From: Liolophura sinensis
Lineage: Eukaryota > Mollusca > Polyplacophora > Chitonida > Chitonidae
Length of the DNA: 60,000 nucleotides
Direction of reading: 5' to 3'
NCBI RefSeq assembly: GCF_032854445.1
Contig: NC_088301.1
Location: 45,505,116 to 45,565,115 of the forward strand
This document shows, piece by piece, positions 36,701-45,474 of this stretch. Every line of letters starts with the position of its first letter. Within the stretch, counting starts at the first letter, position 1. A program made the translations under genes and the position numbers. The notes below the pieces were generated by a model. It was not told the origin of the DNA and did not search any database. It saw only the letters and a list, made by a program, of their open reading frames with translations.

Positions 36701-39700
36701 AAAGATCGGGCCTAGTGAGGATTACTCCTTATAGTTTCTGCGTGACTCCTGGTTTTCTGATACGTGTGAAAAAGTGACGTAAAGCGTGTTAGCCAATGAA
36801 CACTCCGTACTAGCAGAATAGCTTGGCAAACATGACAAATTCGAATTCACTGGAGTCAGTATATGTAACCAATACCGTGACGTAACAAGACAGTATATGT
36901 AATCATCACGCGATGCAACAAGTCAGTTTGTGTTGCCATTACCGTGACGTATCAAGTCAATTTATGTAACCATCACCTGAGGTCCTAATAAGTCAGTATA
37001 TGTCACCATTACCCTGAGGTAACAATCAGTCTGTGTAACCATTATCGTGACGTCGTAGCAAGTCAGTAAATGTAACCATTACCGAGAGGTAACAAGTCAC
37101 TACATGTAGCAATTATCGTGACGTCCTTTCAAGTCAGTATATGTAACCATCACCCTGAGGTTGTAACAAAGTCAGTACATGTAGACAATACTCTGAGGTC
37201 TTAATAAGAGTCAGTATTTGTAACCATTACCCTGAGGTCGTAGCAAGTCAGTATACGTAGCCATTACCGTGACGTTCTATCAGATCAGTACATGTGGGGT
37301 TATCGTAGCAAGTCAGTATATGTAACCATTGTATTTATTTATTTATTTATTTGATTGGTGTTTTACGCCGTACTCAAGAATGTTTCACTTATATGGTGGG
37401 AGGAAACCGGGCGGAGCCCAGGGGAAACCCCACGACCATCCGCGTTCCTGGCAGACCTCCCGACTTACGGCAGGAGAGGAAGCCAGCATGAGCTGGAGTT
37501 GAACCAGCATGAGCTGGAGCGACCGCATTGGTGAGAGGCTGCTGAGTCAATACGCTGCGCTAGCGTGCTAACCAACCGAGCTCCATTGTATCGAATCGTA
37601 GCAAGTCAGTATATTGTGTTTATGTAACCATGGATAAATCGTTATTTTTGTTAACCAGTGACCGGTCTGACGTCGGGTGCAATTATTGGAATCGTGGTGG
37701 GGTCCATCTTTGCTATCACGTTAGTTGCTGCTATAGTAGGATACGTCTGCTACAAACAGAGCAGAAGCAACCGAAAATGTAAGTTCAATTTAATTAAAAA
37801 AGTAAACAAATAATTTTCTATAGGCTTGTCAAGTGTTAAAAGCAATAACTTGAGGGACAGTCCTCTGTTCTTGTGTTTCAAACAAATGTAGAGTGTCAGG
37901 AATCAATTCTATATTGGGTCATTTCAATATATTAGTTATTTTAGTATTAAATTAAATGATACAGTCATCTAAGGGTAATACAACAAGCCTATTCCATTGT
38001 TTAGCACAAATACTAAATGAATGCGAGTGAGATTGCATGTTTCAAATATGTATTACAATGTGCTAATTGAGAGCAAAATATAAGTATTATTCGGTACGGA
38101 AAAATATTTCAAATGTTCTTAATTTCCTGACATTTTTTTTTATTTTAGGGTTAATTGGGGGTATGGCTATCTTTAATAACTGAATTTGTGGTTTTACAAT
38201 CTTCCGTTGTTTTAATTACCACCTTGTCCGTGAAATCAAGTGGATTTTGTTGTTGTATTGCGAAAAGTGTGATACTTGGGATTGCGACAGTAATGAATTG
38301 ATTATTTAAGCCATTAAGTAGCACGCAGTTTATCAATGATAAACCTTGATTAAAGTATAGAAATCAGCAATATCCACTTTTCGACTTTTCTTTCATACAT
38401 TTGATACTCTTCTGCAATCTCAAGTGTTGCTCATACGGTTCGTCGATACTGTTAGCTATGTATTTATTTCCAGATTAACTATCCTGTCGCTAGCTTTAGA
38501 CTTTTTGTTTGATATCTTATTCTGAAATGTATTGATTATCTTGTTTTGATTGGTTGTGCTTTGTTTTGTTTTAAGATAAGGCCAGTGGATAGGTAAAATT
38601 GCATGGTATGAATCTTTGAGCAACTTATAATGGTATAAATTTAAGGCTTAGTTGTTTACTTATATTACCAATGAAAGCTAGTGCGCTTTTGCTTTTAAAA
38701 TCATCCTACCTTGCCAAGTGATTTCTACAGATCCTGTAGATGTCGCGCTTCATTGCACGGCATGAGCACGTTAGTGGAACCGTTAACAAACTTTCTTATC
38801 TGGGTTGTAGTGAAACCGTTAACAAATTTTCTTATCTGGGTTGTAGTGAAACCGTTAACAAACCATGCAATAAATATAACTATAATCAGTATGCAAGGAA
38901 ACAAATGCCACATGGCTGGTTACATAATAAAATTGATTTTTCAGTTTTATATTGAAAAATGATGTGGTAATGACAACGACAAGGTGATCCATAAGTGAGA
39001 ATTTTTTATCCGTCAACATTTCGGAGTAAATAATATTTACTCTCACCAGAAATTTCGAAATATTGGGAAGATGTGTACATTTTGGCCATCGATGAACAAT
39101 ATCTTTTCCCATTCAAGGAGTGTAAAACCTAATTGCGCGGTGCAAAATAAATAGGAACGATCCCTTTAACTAAAACAGACTGGAATCACGCTGAACATTA
39201 TCTGTAAGGTGCACAGTTTTCTGTTACCTTCTTTACATATTGCCTAAGAGCTCAGACCATTTTAGATGTTCTCTGACAAAATAAAAACTCAAACTATTAT
39301 AATAATTAGTTAATTAGGACACATTTACTTTGACACTCCTAATATGGTGTGCTATGGTGTGTGATCTGCTCAAGGACTGAATAAAAATGACTAACGCAGA
39401 AGTAAGATAACAAATAATATTTAGACCGCAGATTTAGCCATTGAGAACGCATATGATTATATTATCTTCATTTATGCCAATTATTTTTCAAAAAGTCGTA
39501 AACCGTAATTAATTTTATTTCGTTTCCACAGGGTGACAGTCAACCTCGAAAAGTTTCCTGTGGTTTCGGAAGGTTAAAACATGGAACTAATTCCTTTGGC
39601 ATATGTTGCACTAAATTCTTTTCTTCATCCATTTCTGTTATTTTCACTACAATAACTCTCATATCTAATATTGCTTATTCCCTTGTATAATCAGAATTTA

Positions 39701-40603
39701 TGCTATTCAGAAACAGCTATTATTAATATATCTTACACGCATACATGTGGTTACAAATTACATAATTACTGTTCAAAAAAATTAAAAAACTTGTTCTCCA
39801 GTTATGATCACATATTCGTCCCACAAATCTCTGAAAAACACTGCGAATAATACGATTCTAAAATCGTGTAAATAACAAGCATAATATACATGACTTTTTA
39901 TATGATATATTCCATGTTGCATGTCATGTAAGCACATAATGTGTTGATCAACCCTGGCTTAAACATCAACATATGCATGCTGGGTTACATCGGCATGACT
40001 GTACTGACAGTCCTGTTTATGGGTGTCTAAATATAGCGCATGTGTCTTGATATACAAAAAGTTTTCGTATATTTGTACCAGCTGTGTACTAACATAGTAC
40101 GCGACTTACGGTATGTCGCGTTACACCAGCGTATAGTTAACATATTTTGGTTACCTAAAATGTGTTTATTTTCTGATTGACAAATCGCTTAGAGATGGCT
40201 TTCTAACACCTTAAAACGATGTTTTCAAACGTCGCTGAAATAAACAACATGATTTCTACCTATTTGCCTATACATTTACTGAAAGCCTAACATGTGACTT
40301 TCACTCTTTCTCTTTATTTCACTCAATTTTTAACACATGGCAAGAATAATTCTTTACAGCATTCTCTTTGCTATCCTGCCTATGAATTAAATTGGTTAAC
40401 ATCTCTATGTTTATTGACGTGAACGTATTGACTTTCTCAAAACCATACGATAAAAATGTTAAAAGGGCATTATGTTTAGAGATATTTCGTTAAAATAACT
40501 GTCTAATGATTTTGCGTGTATCTTCTGTTTTTTTCATATTCCTGATGCAGATGGAATAGAAGGCACCGCCGGGGCGTATAAAAATCCAACGTATGCAAAC
40601 TAA
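18620..40603 (+). CDS. CNTNAP/neurexin-IV-like protein with Ig array and TM helix, copy 2 (5' end missing)
   Basis: Exons: 18620-18727, 19369-19488, 20369-20542, 20751-20875, 21008-21086, 21445-21528, 22571-22678, 23728-23863, 24553-24728, 25677-25883, 26188-26313, 28451-28553, 29424-29575, 31247-31375, 32029-32169, 33989-34291, 37659-37778, 40551-40603. Together they give 813 codons and a TAA stop at 40601, in frame throughout with GT..AG introns. Order: end of a LamG, EGF, LamG, linker, five Ig domains, one transmembrane helix, about 26 cytoplasmic residues. It is a type I membrane adhesion receptor by architecture. It parallels copy 1 domain by domain but is clearly diverged. The start is not in the window: the first exon enters in phase 1 and sits next to the gap. 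No AATAAA was seen by eye in the first kilobase after the stop. Confidence 0.85.
19369..19488 (+). CDS. EGF-like domain of copy 2
   Basis: One 120-base exon: GCVGQCDSSPCLNGGRC, FFCDCANTGYTGCYCGKG. It has eight cysteines in the same places as copy 1 EGF2, including the extra Cys in GCYCGKG. It is phase 1-1, between LamG3 and LamG4. Confidence 0.87.
19842..19973 (+). mobile_element. MetaSINE-like SINE, 5'-truncated
   Basis: CCTGCGGATGGTCGTGGG, CCCGGTTTCCTCCCACTA, ATTCTTGAGTACGGCG, CACCAATCAAATAAAT. A well-conserved core in the EGF-LamG4 intron of copy 2, the same intron that holds 10363-10487 in copy 1. Confidence 0.85.
20369..21528 (+). CDS. Laminin G domain 4 of copy 2 (4 exons)
   Basis: Exons 20369-20542, 20751-20875, 21008-21086 and 21445-21528, about 154 residues. 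Landmarks: SESKSFTNNIISSTPPEKIL, VGFSTQTKDNTFVVLT, AKLEISIADTG, MTFGGKLFPL, MHTIRIGTTG and YTGCVFSIESGQHKFPL. The exon count and intron phases match copy 1. The closing GCVFSI matches GCVFGI there. Confidence 0.82.
20634..20716 (-). mobile_element. MetaSINE-like fragment, minus orientation
   Basis: TTTCACACTTCTATGACGGC, GGCTAGCAATATT, GAACCCGGGGTTC: short and diverged. Confidence 0.4.
21578..22110. repeat. ATCGAT-rich stretch
   Basis: Two runs (about 21578-21775 and 22022-22095) are dense in ATCGATA, TATCGAT and TTATCGG words on both strands. They flank about 250 bases of ordinary intron sequence. No unit length is constant. Confidence 0.5.
22571..22678 (+). CDS. Post-LamG linker exon of copy 2
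   Basis: A 108-base phase 1-1 exon encodes GNTGVDSCAPSHVPMGLRAY followed by charged residues and an NIS site. It matches the copy 1 linker in position and phase and in the Cys..MP pattern. A long inverted repeat begins only about 15 bases past its donor. Confidence 0.75.
22693..22837. repeat. Long inverted repeat (foldback element)
   Basis: The left arm from about 22693 (TACTGCACAATGAAG, TTTAATACCATAAATATTG, AAATGATAACCCA) is matched in reverse complement by the right arm up to 22837. Arms are about 70 bases with a tiny loop. TTTAATACCATAAATATTG and its neighbours are perfectly paired. It sits 15 bases past the donor of exon 22571-22678. Probably a small foldback MITE. Confidence 0.75.
23728..24728 (+). 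CDS. Ig domain 1 of copy 2 (2 exons)
   Basis: Exons 23728-23863 and 24553-24728, about 104 residues. SPAFIESFSAYRLNN mirrors [15 protein letters not shown] of copy 1. Cys in VRLVCNASGSPKPR, Trp in IIWKKNN, second Cys in DKYTCEAINSNGVS. The phase-2 intron before the Trp is shared with copy 1. The acceptor at 23727 is chosen because it gives the phase required by the linker exon. Confidence 0.85.
24120..24186 (+). repeat. G-rich tract, possible quadruplex
   Basis: Runs of three to five G (GGTGGGGGTGGGGGTAGGG and further GGGG blocks) on the sense strand inside the Ig1 intron of copy 2. Confidence 0.5.
24897..25345. repeat. 79-bp minisatellite followed by a ~40-bp degenerate array
   Basis: Unit starts at 24897, 24976, 25055 and 25134 give a strict 79-base period (AACACAGTGTCGATACC, CACGGCAAAGTTAATGC, GGGCCACTACCATCACAA). 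After about 25190 only a CATCACCACAGTGTCAA-type unit of roughly 40 bases continues, with spacing loosened. Intronic, between Ig1 and Ig2 of copy 2. Confidence 0.85.
25677..26313 (+). CDS. Ig domain 2 of copy 2 (2 exons)
   Basis: Exons 25677-25883 and 26188-26313, about 111 residues. Cys in NVSFSCKLG, Trp in VAVWEKQI, second Cys in TKFVCYRVNPSTG, G-strand EVRLTVTG. The phase-1 intron after VTKDG corresponds to the one after SPNG in copy 1. The preceding intron holds a 79-bp minisatellite. Confidence 0.82.
26824..27678. repeat. ~44-46-bp minisatellite
   Basis: About 19 units built on TCATGTCTGGTGTCAGTACA, ATGTATAATGTAAATGGG, GTGGGGCA. Neighbouring units differ by substitutions and small indels, with one poly-G run near 27038. 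Intronic, between Ig2 and Ig3 of copy 2; it accounts for most of this 2.1-kb intron. Confidence 0.85.
27710..27905 (+). mobile_element. Two SINE 3' ends in series
   Basis: First a unit ending GACATCGTCGTTATATGACA, GACATTAAACCCCAATCAAA (27710-27800), which looks like another tRNA-SINE family. Then a MetaSINE 3' end (TATTCTTGGGTACAGCG, ACACCAATCAAATAAAT; 27852-27905). Confidence 0.55.
28451..29575 (+). CDS. Ig domain 3 of copy 2 (2 exons)
   Basis: Exons 28451-28553 and 29424-29575, about 85 residues. Cys in DDITLECIGTDY, Trp in YITWYHDGEKM, second Cys in AVIYTCKLGD, G-strand NITVNVK. The phase-2 intron is just before the Trp, as in copy 1 Ig3. Confidence 0.83.
29753..29995. mobile_element. Palindromic MITE, copy A
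   Basis: Terminal inverted repeats CACTCAAAAAAATAATCTG and, at the other end, AAATTATTTTTTGGAGTG, with AACAGA palindromes inside. A second copy is at 53155-53421. No protein is encoded. Confidence 0.7.
30270..31105 (+). mobile_element. 5'-truncated LINE, 3' end
   Basis: A short open stretch from 30273 reads IKLWNRLLIHVKETPSLSSF, HSRYLKSQLKSVNK and stops at 30393-30395. The LWN..L...V.E..SL..F...LK pattern is the usual C-terminus of LINE ORF2. It is followed by about 700 bases of 3' untranslated sequence ending AATAAAGACATTATTATT, an (ATT)n tail to about 31105. This suggests a CR1/Jockey-like non-LTR element, class uncertain. It lies in the Ig3-Ig4 intron of copy 2. Confidence 0.65.
31247..32169 (+). 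CDS. Ig domain 4 of copy 2 (2 exons)
   Basis: Exons 31247-31375 and 32029-32169, about 90 residues. PKFTEKPERLTKTVGEDA, Cys in VFKCMLN, Trp in VQWFGNWKPLPG, then TTLTIHNVSKADT, second Cys in QTISCTATVG and G-strand GSLTVYG. The break after LPG in phase 1 equals that in copy 1 Ig4. The second exon shows what the gap removed from copy 1. Confidence 0.83.
31573..31771 (+). mobile_element. MetaSINE-like SINE, nearly full length
   Basis: TGAGTTCAAGTCCAGCTC (box B of the tRNA-like head), GAAGGTTTGTCAGCAACCTG, TTTCCTCCCACCATAAAG, AGTACGGCGTAAAACATC, then AAATAAAT. Ig4 intron of copy 2. Confidence 0.85.
32170..33825. other. Intron sequence without recognised elements
   Basis: Intron between Ig4 and Ig5 of copy 2. 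It holds short A and T runs and a C-rich tract (33281-33300). No exon or clear repeat was recognised. Confidence 0.5.
33826..33953 (+). mobile_element. MetaSINE-like SINE ending 36 bases before an exon
   Basis: TGTGGGAAGGTCTGTCAGC, TTTCCTCCCACTATAATGC, CCAATCAAATAAATAAAT. Its tail stops just before the acceptor region of the Ig5 exon 33989-34291. Confidence 0.82.
33989..34291 (+). CDS. Ig domain 5 of copy 2 (single exon)
   Basis: One 303-base exon, about 101 residues: PLRITSPPSDKVLGDDA, Cys in VEFCVEVET, Trp in FTWKKDN, second Cys in GQYTCLVSDRRRSKS. Unlike Ig1-4 it has no internal intron. It is the membrane-proximal Ig. Several NxT/S sites are present (NKT, NAT). A MetaSINE ends 36 bases before this exon. 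Confidence 0.83.
34292..36401. other. First part of the Ig5-TM intron, nothing recognised
   Basis: About 2.1 kb with two antisense open frames (34399-34836, 35569-35814) that lack any motif or splice context I can recognise. Confidence 0.4.
36402..36713 (-). pseudogene. Reverse-transcriptase remnant of a retroelement (copy A)
   Basis: Reading on the minus strand from 36713, one frame gives FTKRYCIDDLLAI, with the IDD catalytic wording of reverse transcriptases. A frameshift near 36645 leads into the frame with VKDIYRPSRDLRETT, SYLDLYLYKDQNGF, RLYDKRDSS and YPYLNVNI. This order (Y-x-I-D-D-L, then SYLDL, then LYDKRD) is typical of a retroelement family common in marine invertebrates; I cannot name its clade. 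Broken and inactive. Shares KDQN, RLY and the later N-I..GP motif with 56505-56655. Confidence 0.6.
36854..37632. repeat. ~35-bp minisatellite split by a SINE
   Basis: Degenerate units of GTCAGTATATGTAACCATTA plus CCGTGACGT/CCTGAGGT, spaced about 34-45 bases, run from 36854 to 37330 and resume at about 37594-37632 after the inserted SINE. Confidence 0.75.
37331..37584 (-). mobile_element. Full-length MetaSINE-like SINE inside a minisatellite
   Basis: It begins with the reversed (AAAT)n tail and TTGATTGGTGTTTTACGCCG, and runs through the core to the tRNA-like head (GCGCTAGCGTGCTAACCAAC, the reverse of a box-A region). It ends 75 bases before the TM exon of copy 2. The array unit resumes on its far side. 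Confidence 0.88.
37659..37778 (+). CDS. Transmembrane exon of copy 2
   Basis: A 120-base phase 1-1 exon. After TGLTSG comes a hydrophobic stretch of about 23 residues (AIIGIVVGSIFAITLVAAIV) ending GYVC, followed by the basic stop-transfer run YKQSRSNRK. The GxxxG-like spacing (GIVVG) could support helix packing. Orientation is N-terminus outside, because all Ig and LamG domains precede it. Confidence 0.9.
37779..40550. other. Intron between TM exon and last exon of copy 2
   Basis: About 2.8 kb, AT-rich. Holds a 37-bp direct repeat of 2.4 units (38773-38863: GAAACCGTTAACAAA, TTCTTATCTGGGTTGTAG). An acceptor-like TTTCGTTTCCACAG at 39531 would, in the required phase, encode W and then stop; see findings. 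Confidence 0.5.
38773..38863. repeat. 37-bp tandem repeat, about 2.4 units
   Basis: GAACCGTTAACAAACTTTCT, TATCTGGGTTGTAGTGAAAC repeated with one or two changes. Confidence 0.8.
40551..40603 (+). CDS. Last exon of copy 2: short cytoplasmic tail with NPTY
   Basis: The exon completes the tail as YGIEGTAGAYKNPTYAN and stops at TAA 40601-40603. NPTY is an NPxY motif, which in other receptors binds PTB domains or directs endocytosis. The FERM-binding and PDZ-binding ends known from CNTNAP tails are not recognisable. The acceptor (CCTGATGCAG) and phase fit the TM exon. Confidence 0.8.
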
Positions 40604-43600
40604 ACAAGAAAGGCTTCCCGTAAAACTACAGCAAAACTACCGACTTAATCTTATCATCAAGTCTTCTCGAAAGGGTGACGGTTCCATTCTTGTGCTATGT
40701 TTCTTTCCAAACCTTCAAGTACGGCGATAGAAAGGAAAGCGCCACATTCTATACAGGCCTGATTTCAAATGTATATGGATGTACAGGACGAAATGGAGAA
40801 TACATGTGCATTTCATGTTGGTACCAGTGAGCTCTAAGGCTTTGTCAGCGTTGTATCGCGCTAATATATTCATATTTCAGATATCATTTTTATACACTAA
40901 AGTCTAAATACTATTTTTCCAACCATTTTACTGTCGATTTCATTTATAAGAAATAAGTGAAGAAACGTTCTTAAGAATTTTGATATGTAAACAGGTCATG
41001 TCAAACAAAAACAAAACTATTGACATCTCTGAAGTACCGTAAAGACAAAACTATCCAAGGTTTCGTTTCCAAATGGTAAGCAAGCATAATCTGTAAATAG
41101 CTGCTGTTACTATCCATGCATGCACATTTTCATTCAAAGAGGCTACTCTGGAGATTGCGTGTAAAAAATAATACTCACCAATCAAATCATAGTCTCTGTT
41201 TGCCAAGAAGATCTTAAATTATTTCCTGTCGGAAAATTTCAGTCTCGTACTGTGTATAGTGGTAAAATGATTATAAACTTTGAAAAAGTTATAAAGCTAC
41301 CGCCGTTAAACCGTATCACGTGTACAGATGAGGATTATCCTTTGCGACAGGTAATTATTTGGTATATCCTAAAGCAACAGCACAAGTTCAGCTGGATTTA
41401 CGCTGATGGATGTTTTGCCAAACAACAAAACCGGTATAGTCTCTTAAACAGCATCACATTAATATTTTTTTTTTGGCCTCAAGGTAATACGTTTTATCTG
41501 TTCAAAACGTATGGTGAAAAAATTGTGAGTATAAAATAGTATCGAAAATATGTTATACATGTATATGCTTAATGATGAACAATTATATAGGCTAACTCCA
41601 CAAAAACTCACCATTGTTTTAATCATTGCTTATTAGGCAGTGAATTATAAGATACACATATATCCTTATTACATATAGTCTATGCAGTCTAAAAGGCTTA
41701 AATCATTATTATTAAAATGTAATAACTTATGGGACTTTTAAATGTAATATCACTATAGAAAATTATGGAACTTAAACATGCTTGAATAACATTTGAAATC
41801 CTCTCAAATTGTACATGAGTTTTACCTCTTTCTTTCTGACAGACTTTCCAGGTTAATGAAGATAGAAAGTCTCATGTCTATTCATGTATGTTTTGTATCT
41901 CTGGTTTTGTCTACCAGTGTAAGCATATTATTATTTAGGTTATTGAGTGAATACCAGTTGATGGGGACGAGTTCTATAGAGCGAAAAATACAATTTAATA
42001 ATGCACTTGAGTGTACAATGTACAGGCAATTTACTTCATGAATAGACTCAAATCATACACAAACCTTACCTTAGTGCAAAGATTTGGTAGACAGACCGCT
42101 TTAAAATTAGAGACGAAAAATCAGGACTTACATAAGTGTCTTTGTTTTATATCCTTTTTATTCACCTTTTGATCCGGGTTGTTAGGGTTGATTATCATAA
42201 TCAGCATGGTTCACCCTGAATAGCTATAAAAGTTTCATAGATTGCCTTTACCCGATATTTTAGTGCAATGTGGGTACGACTTGCTACATTTGTTTTTTCA
42301 TCTGCTGATGAGCATAACTTTAAAAGAATTTCACCGGTATTGCCAAATATCTCCATATGTATATACTGAAAAAAAATCCTTAATAATGTTTTGAAATAAA
42401 TTCCATAAGACACATTTTTGGAATGTTAAACATATTAAAGAAAATTCTAGAATAACTGGTGAATCTTTCCTCACAGAGTTTAAGGAATACATAATCTAGC
42501 TATCTTTGTTTCATGTTTACGGAATATTCCTTAAAAATCCTTTTGAAAAAGATTTATTCCATTAAATGGCCATTCCATCAGATTTATATCCCTTAACATG
42601 TTATTGTAAATTCCTTTAAAATATTGGTAAGGAAAGATTCCTTAAAAATACACATTCCTTAAAGTTTAAGGAATATTCCACTCGTGAAATAATCGGGGTA
42701 TATTCGTTTTTCTTAACATGTTAAGAGCTTCTGCTTGATTACTTTTAAGTGAAGGTGTAAAATAGGTCTTTACTGTTTGTTGTCATATTCATATGTACGT
42801 TGAAAAGGTTTTCATTAATTAGAAATAAGATCTTCATAAGTGTATTCTTTTAAGATATTATTGTTCATTTGTATGATATACACAACCGGGAGCCGTTTAT
42901 AAGCCAGAGGTTCATATTCTGATATATTCTGGCTTGCCTATGCTTTGTGCTAAGTTAAAAGAAAAGACAACACTAGACCCAACATATATTTGTATCGATA
43001 AAGTTTTAAGAGCAAACCTTTTCATTTATATGATGTTACATAACTGAAATAATCAAAGTAAACAAAATCGAGCACATTTAGAAAATCAAGAAGGCACCTA
43101 TTTTACCATTTCGAACGCTATTTTACCATTCAGCCATGCGAATGAGCCTGGGGTACGGTTGATGCGACATCATGTTTCTGGTTTCTTTAACATGAAGCCT
43201 TCAATACCTTCATAAGAATTTCAGATTCTAAATTGATTTAAACAGTCACCAAGTTTAGAGTAAACATGTTGAGGCTGTTTAGGTCTGTTTCTACCTATCT
43301 TCCAAAACAACCAATGGTAAGGTAAATACTAGCGTGGTATCTTGAAATAAATTGTTCAGTATATATGTATTTAACTGAAGTATTGCATTCATGTGTCTTC
43401 TACAAGCGAGATCTTTGGTAGCCTTTTCTGGTAAATGCGAACCATAACCTCAGTCACTATAACTGGCTGATTTTAAACCATAGACGATATAACCATTCCC
43501 TTCAATTTGTAAGTATTTTTGGAAGTGTTTTTCAGCTTCAGAAAATGTTGCGCTTCACATTCAATGTCTATAATGGTAGATCCATAAAATATTTAGAATG

Positions 43601-43840
43601 CCTTAAGATATTTTGATGTTTTATAATAAAAAGTGATTTATTCCCTTTGTCTTCTGTTATTCCATATTTCACTCATTATTTTCTGACGTGATCACTGTAG
43701 TTTATTATGAGAAGCCCCCTCTTCAAACTATGATTGGATGGTAGGCCAACGGTAGCCTGACGGTTGTGGTGGTGGGAATGGTGGGGGTGAGTAAAATTGA
43801 GGAGGCGGTATAGCGGCGAGAGTACATCAAGATGAGTGAG
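40604..43840. other. 3' flank of copy 2, no gene recognised
   Basis: Contains the 3' UTR of copy 2 of unknown length, then AT-rich intergenic DNA. The first AATAAA I noticed is near 42395, too far to assign. Around 42400-42690 the word TTCCTTAAA and its reverse recur (for example TTCCTTAAAAATCC, TAAGGAATATTCC), an AT-rich palindromic patch. Confidence 0.4.
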
Positions 43841-44371
43841 TATGTGGGAACAGCGCCTCAATATAGTGGGGAACAGCACCTCATTATAGTGGGGAACAGC
43901 ACCTCATTATAGTGGGGAACAGCACCTCATTATAGTGGGGAACAGCACCTCAGTATAGTGGGGAACAGCGCCTCAATATAGTGGGGAACAGCACCTCAGT
44001 ATAGTGGGGAACAGCACATCAGCATAGTGGGGAACAGCACCTCAATATAGTGTGAAAATGTGCCTCATTATAGTGGGGAACAGCACCTCAATTTAGCGTG
44101 AAAATGTGCCTCATTATAGTGGGGAACAGCACCTCAATATAGTGTGAAAATGTGCCTCATTATAGTGGGGAACAGCACCTCAATATAGTGTGAAAATGTG
44201 CCTCATTATAGTGGGGAACAGCACCTCAATATAGTGTGAAAATGTGCCTCATTATAGTGGGGAACAGCACCTCAATATAGTGTGAAAATGTGCCTCATTA
44301 TAGTGGGGAACAGCACCTCAATATAGTGTGAAAATGTGCCTCATTATAGTGGGGAACAGCACCTCAATATG
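43841..44371. repeat. 29-bp minisatellite becoming a ~58-bp higher-order array
   Basis: The first part repeats TATAGTGGGGAACAGCACC, TCATTA every 29 bases. From about 44041 it alternates that unit with a variant TATAGTGTGAAAATGTGCC, TCATTA, giving a dimeric unit of about 58 bases repeated six to seven times almost without change. Confidence 0.9.
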
Positions 44372-45420
44372 GAGGAGGGAAGCTCAATATGGTGACACAG
44401 TTGGTTTTACTAATTTAAAAAATTTGAATAAAGGCGATTGACGGTAAAGATTTGACTTAAAAGTTTTCCAGTGAAATTCTAGTACATATGCACCTAGGTG
44501 AGATACATGTATGCAGGGGTATACCATATGCAAGGTTCTCTCGAATACTGCCATTCATAAATAGACACCTAACAATATCAAACATGATAGTCATCTCTCA
44601 TTGTCGTTTTTATACATATACAAATCGCGATATGAGAATGGGTAGTCTTCTTTTATTCAAGTGGCATCCATATGCATTGTATACATTGGAGTTTTTTTGT
44701 GGATAACTGAACAATTATCTTCCTGCATTGCATTTGTTTACAGCGTGGACAGGAGCGTGCTTCTGCATTTTGTGTCTAGCAATAAATCTGTCCTTAAATG
44801 ATATAGAGCGTAAACATATCAGTTCGCTTGTGCTAAATGTAATGCATAAAGGGCAAAAAACCGATCCCACCCCGCATAATAATTATGTCGTAAGTGTAAA
44901 GTTAAAAAGCGTACATGTATGCGCATAAAATAACCTGTTGATTGAAAGCATAAGGCAACATGCATAACAAATGGCAGAATATACTTAATGAAGTGCAGCA
45001 AAGCAGCGACGACTGTGTGATACCTGGCAAATCAGGTATCCTTGGCCCATCAGTATATCAGTATCCAGGTAAGGATAATCGATAATGTCAAAATTGAAAC
45101 TATCCTGGTTTCGTCTTGCTACAAATACAGGTTCCGATCAAAAATGTGAAAAGTCTGTGCGGAGGTATTCCAAGGTTGCTCCGACCTTTGGGATCACCCT
45201 TGGCCGAAAAAAAAGTTTTGTTGAAACCAAACGTCAGAGAATTCTCGGACTAATGTATGTTAGAATGAATGACTCGTAGCAACAATGGAGCCGGTGTGAA
45301 ATATGACATATAGCGAGTGAAACATCACAGCGTTTGGAATATTGAGTATATTGAATATATTGAATATATTGTCTTATATATATCTTATATATATAAGACA
45401 ACTGAGGTCTAATAAATTGC

Positions 45421-45474
45421 ATTTATTTTTTTATTTCATTGGTGTTTTACGCCGTAATCAAGAATATTTCTTAT
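45421..45474 (-). mobile_element. MetaSINE-like 3' end, minus orientation
   Basis: TTATTTCATTGGTGTTTTAC, GCCGTAATCAAGAATATTTC only; the rest is missing. Confidence 0.65.

Noticed and set aside
43841-44371. CRISPR-like regular array
   Set aside because: The repeats are adjoining with no unique spacers; a eukaryotic minisatellite.
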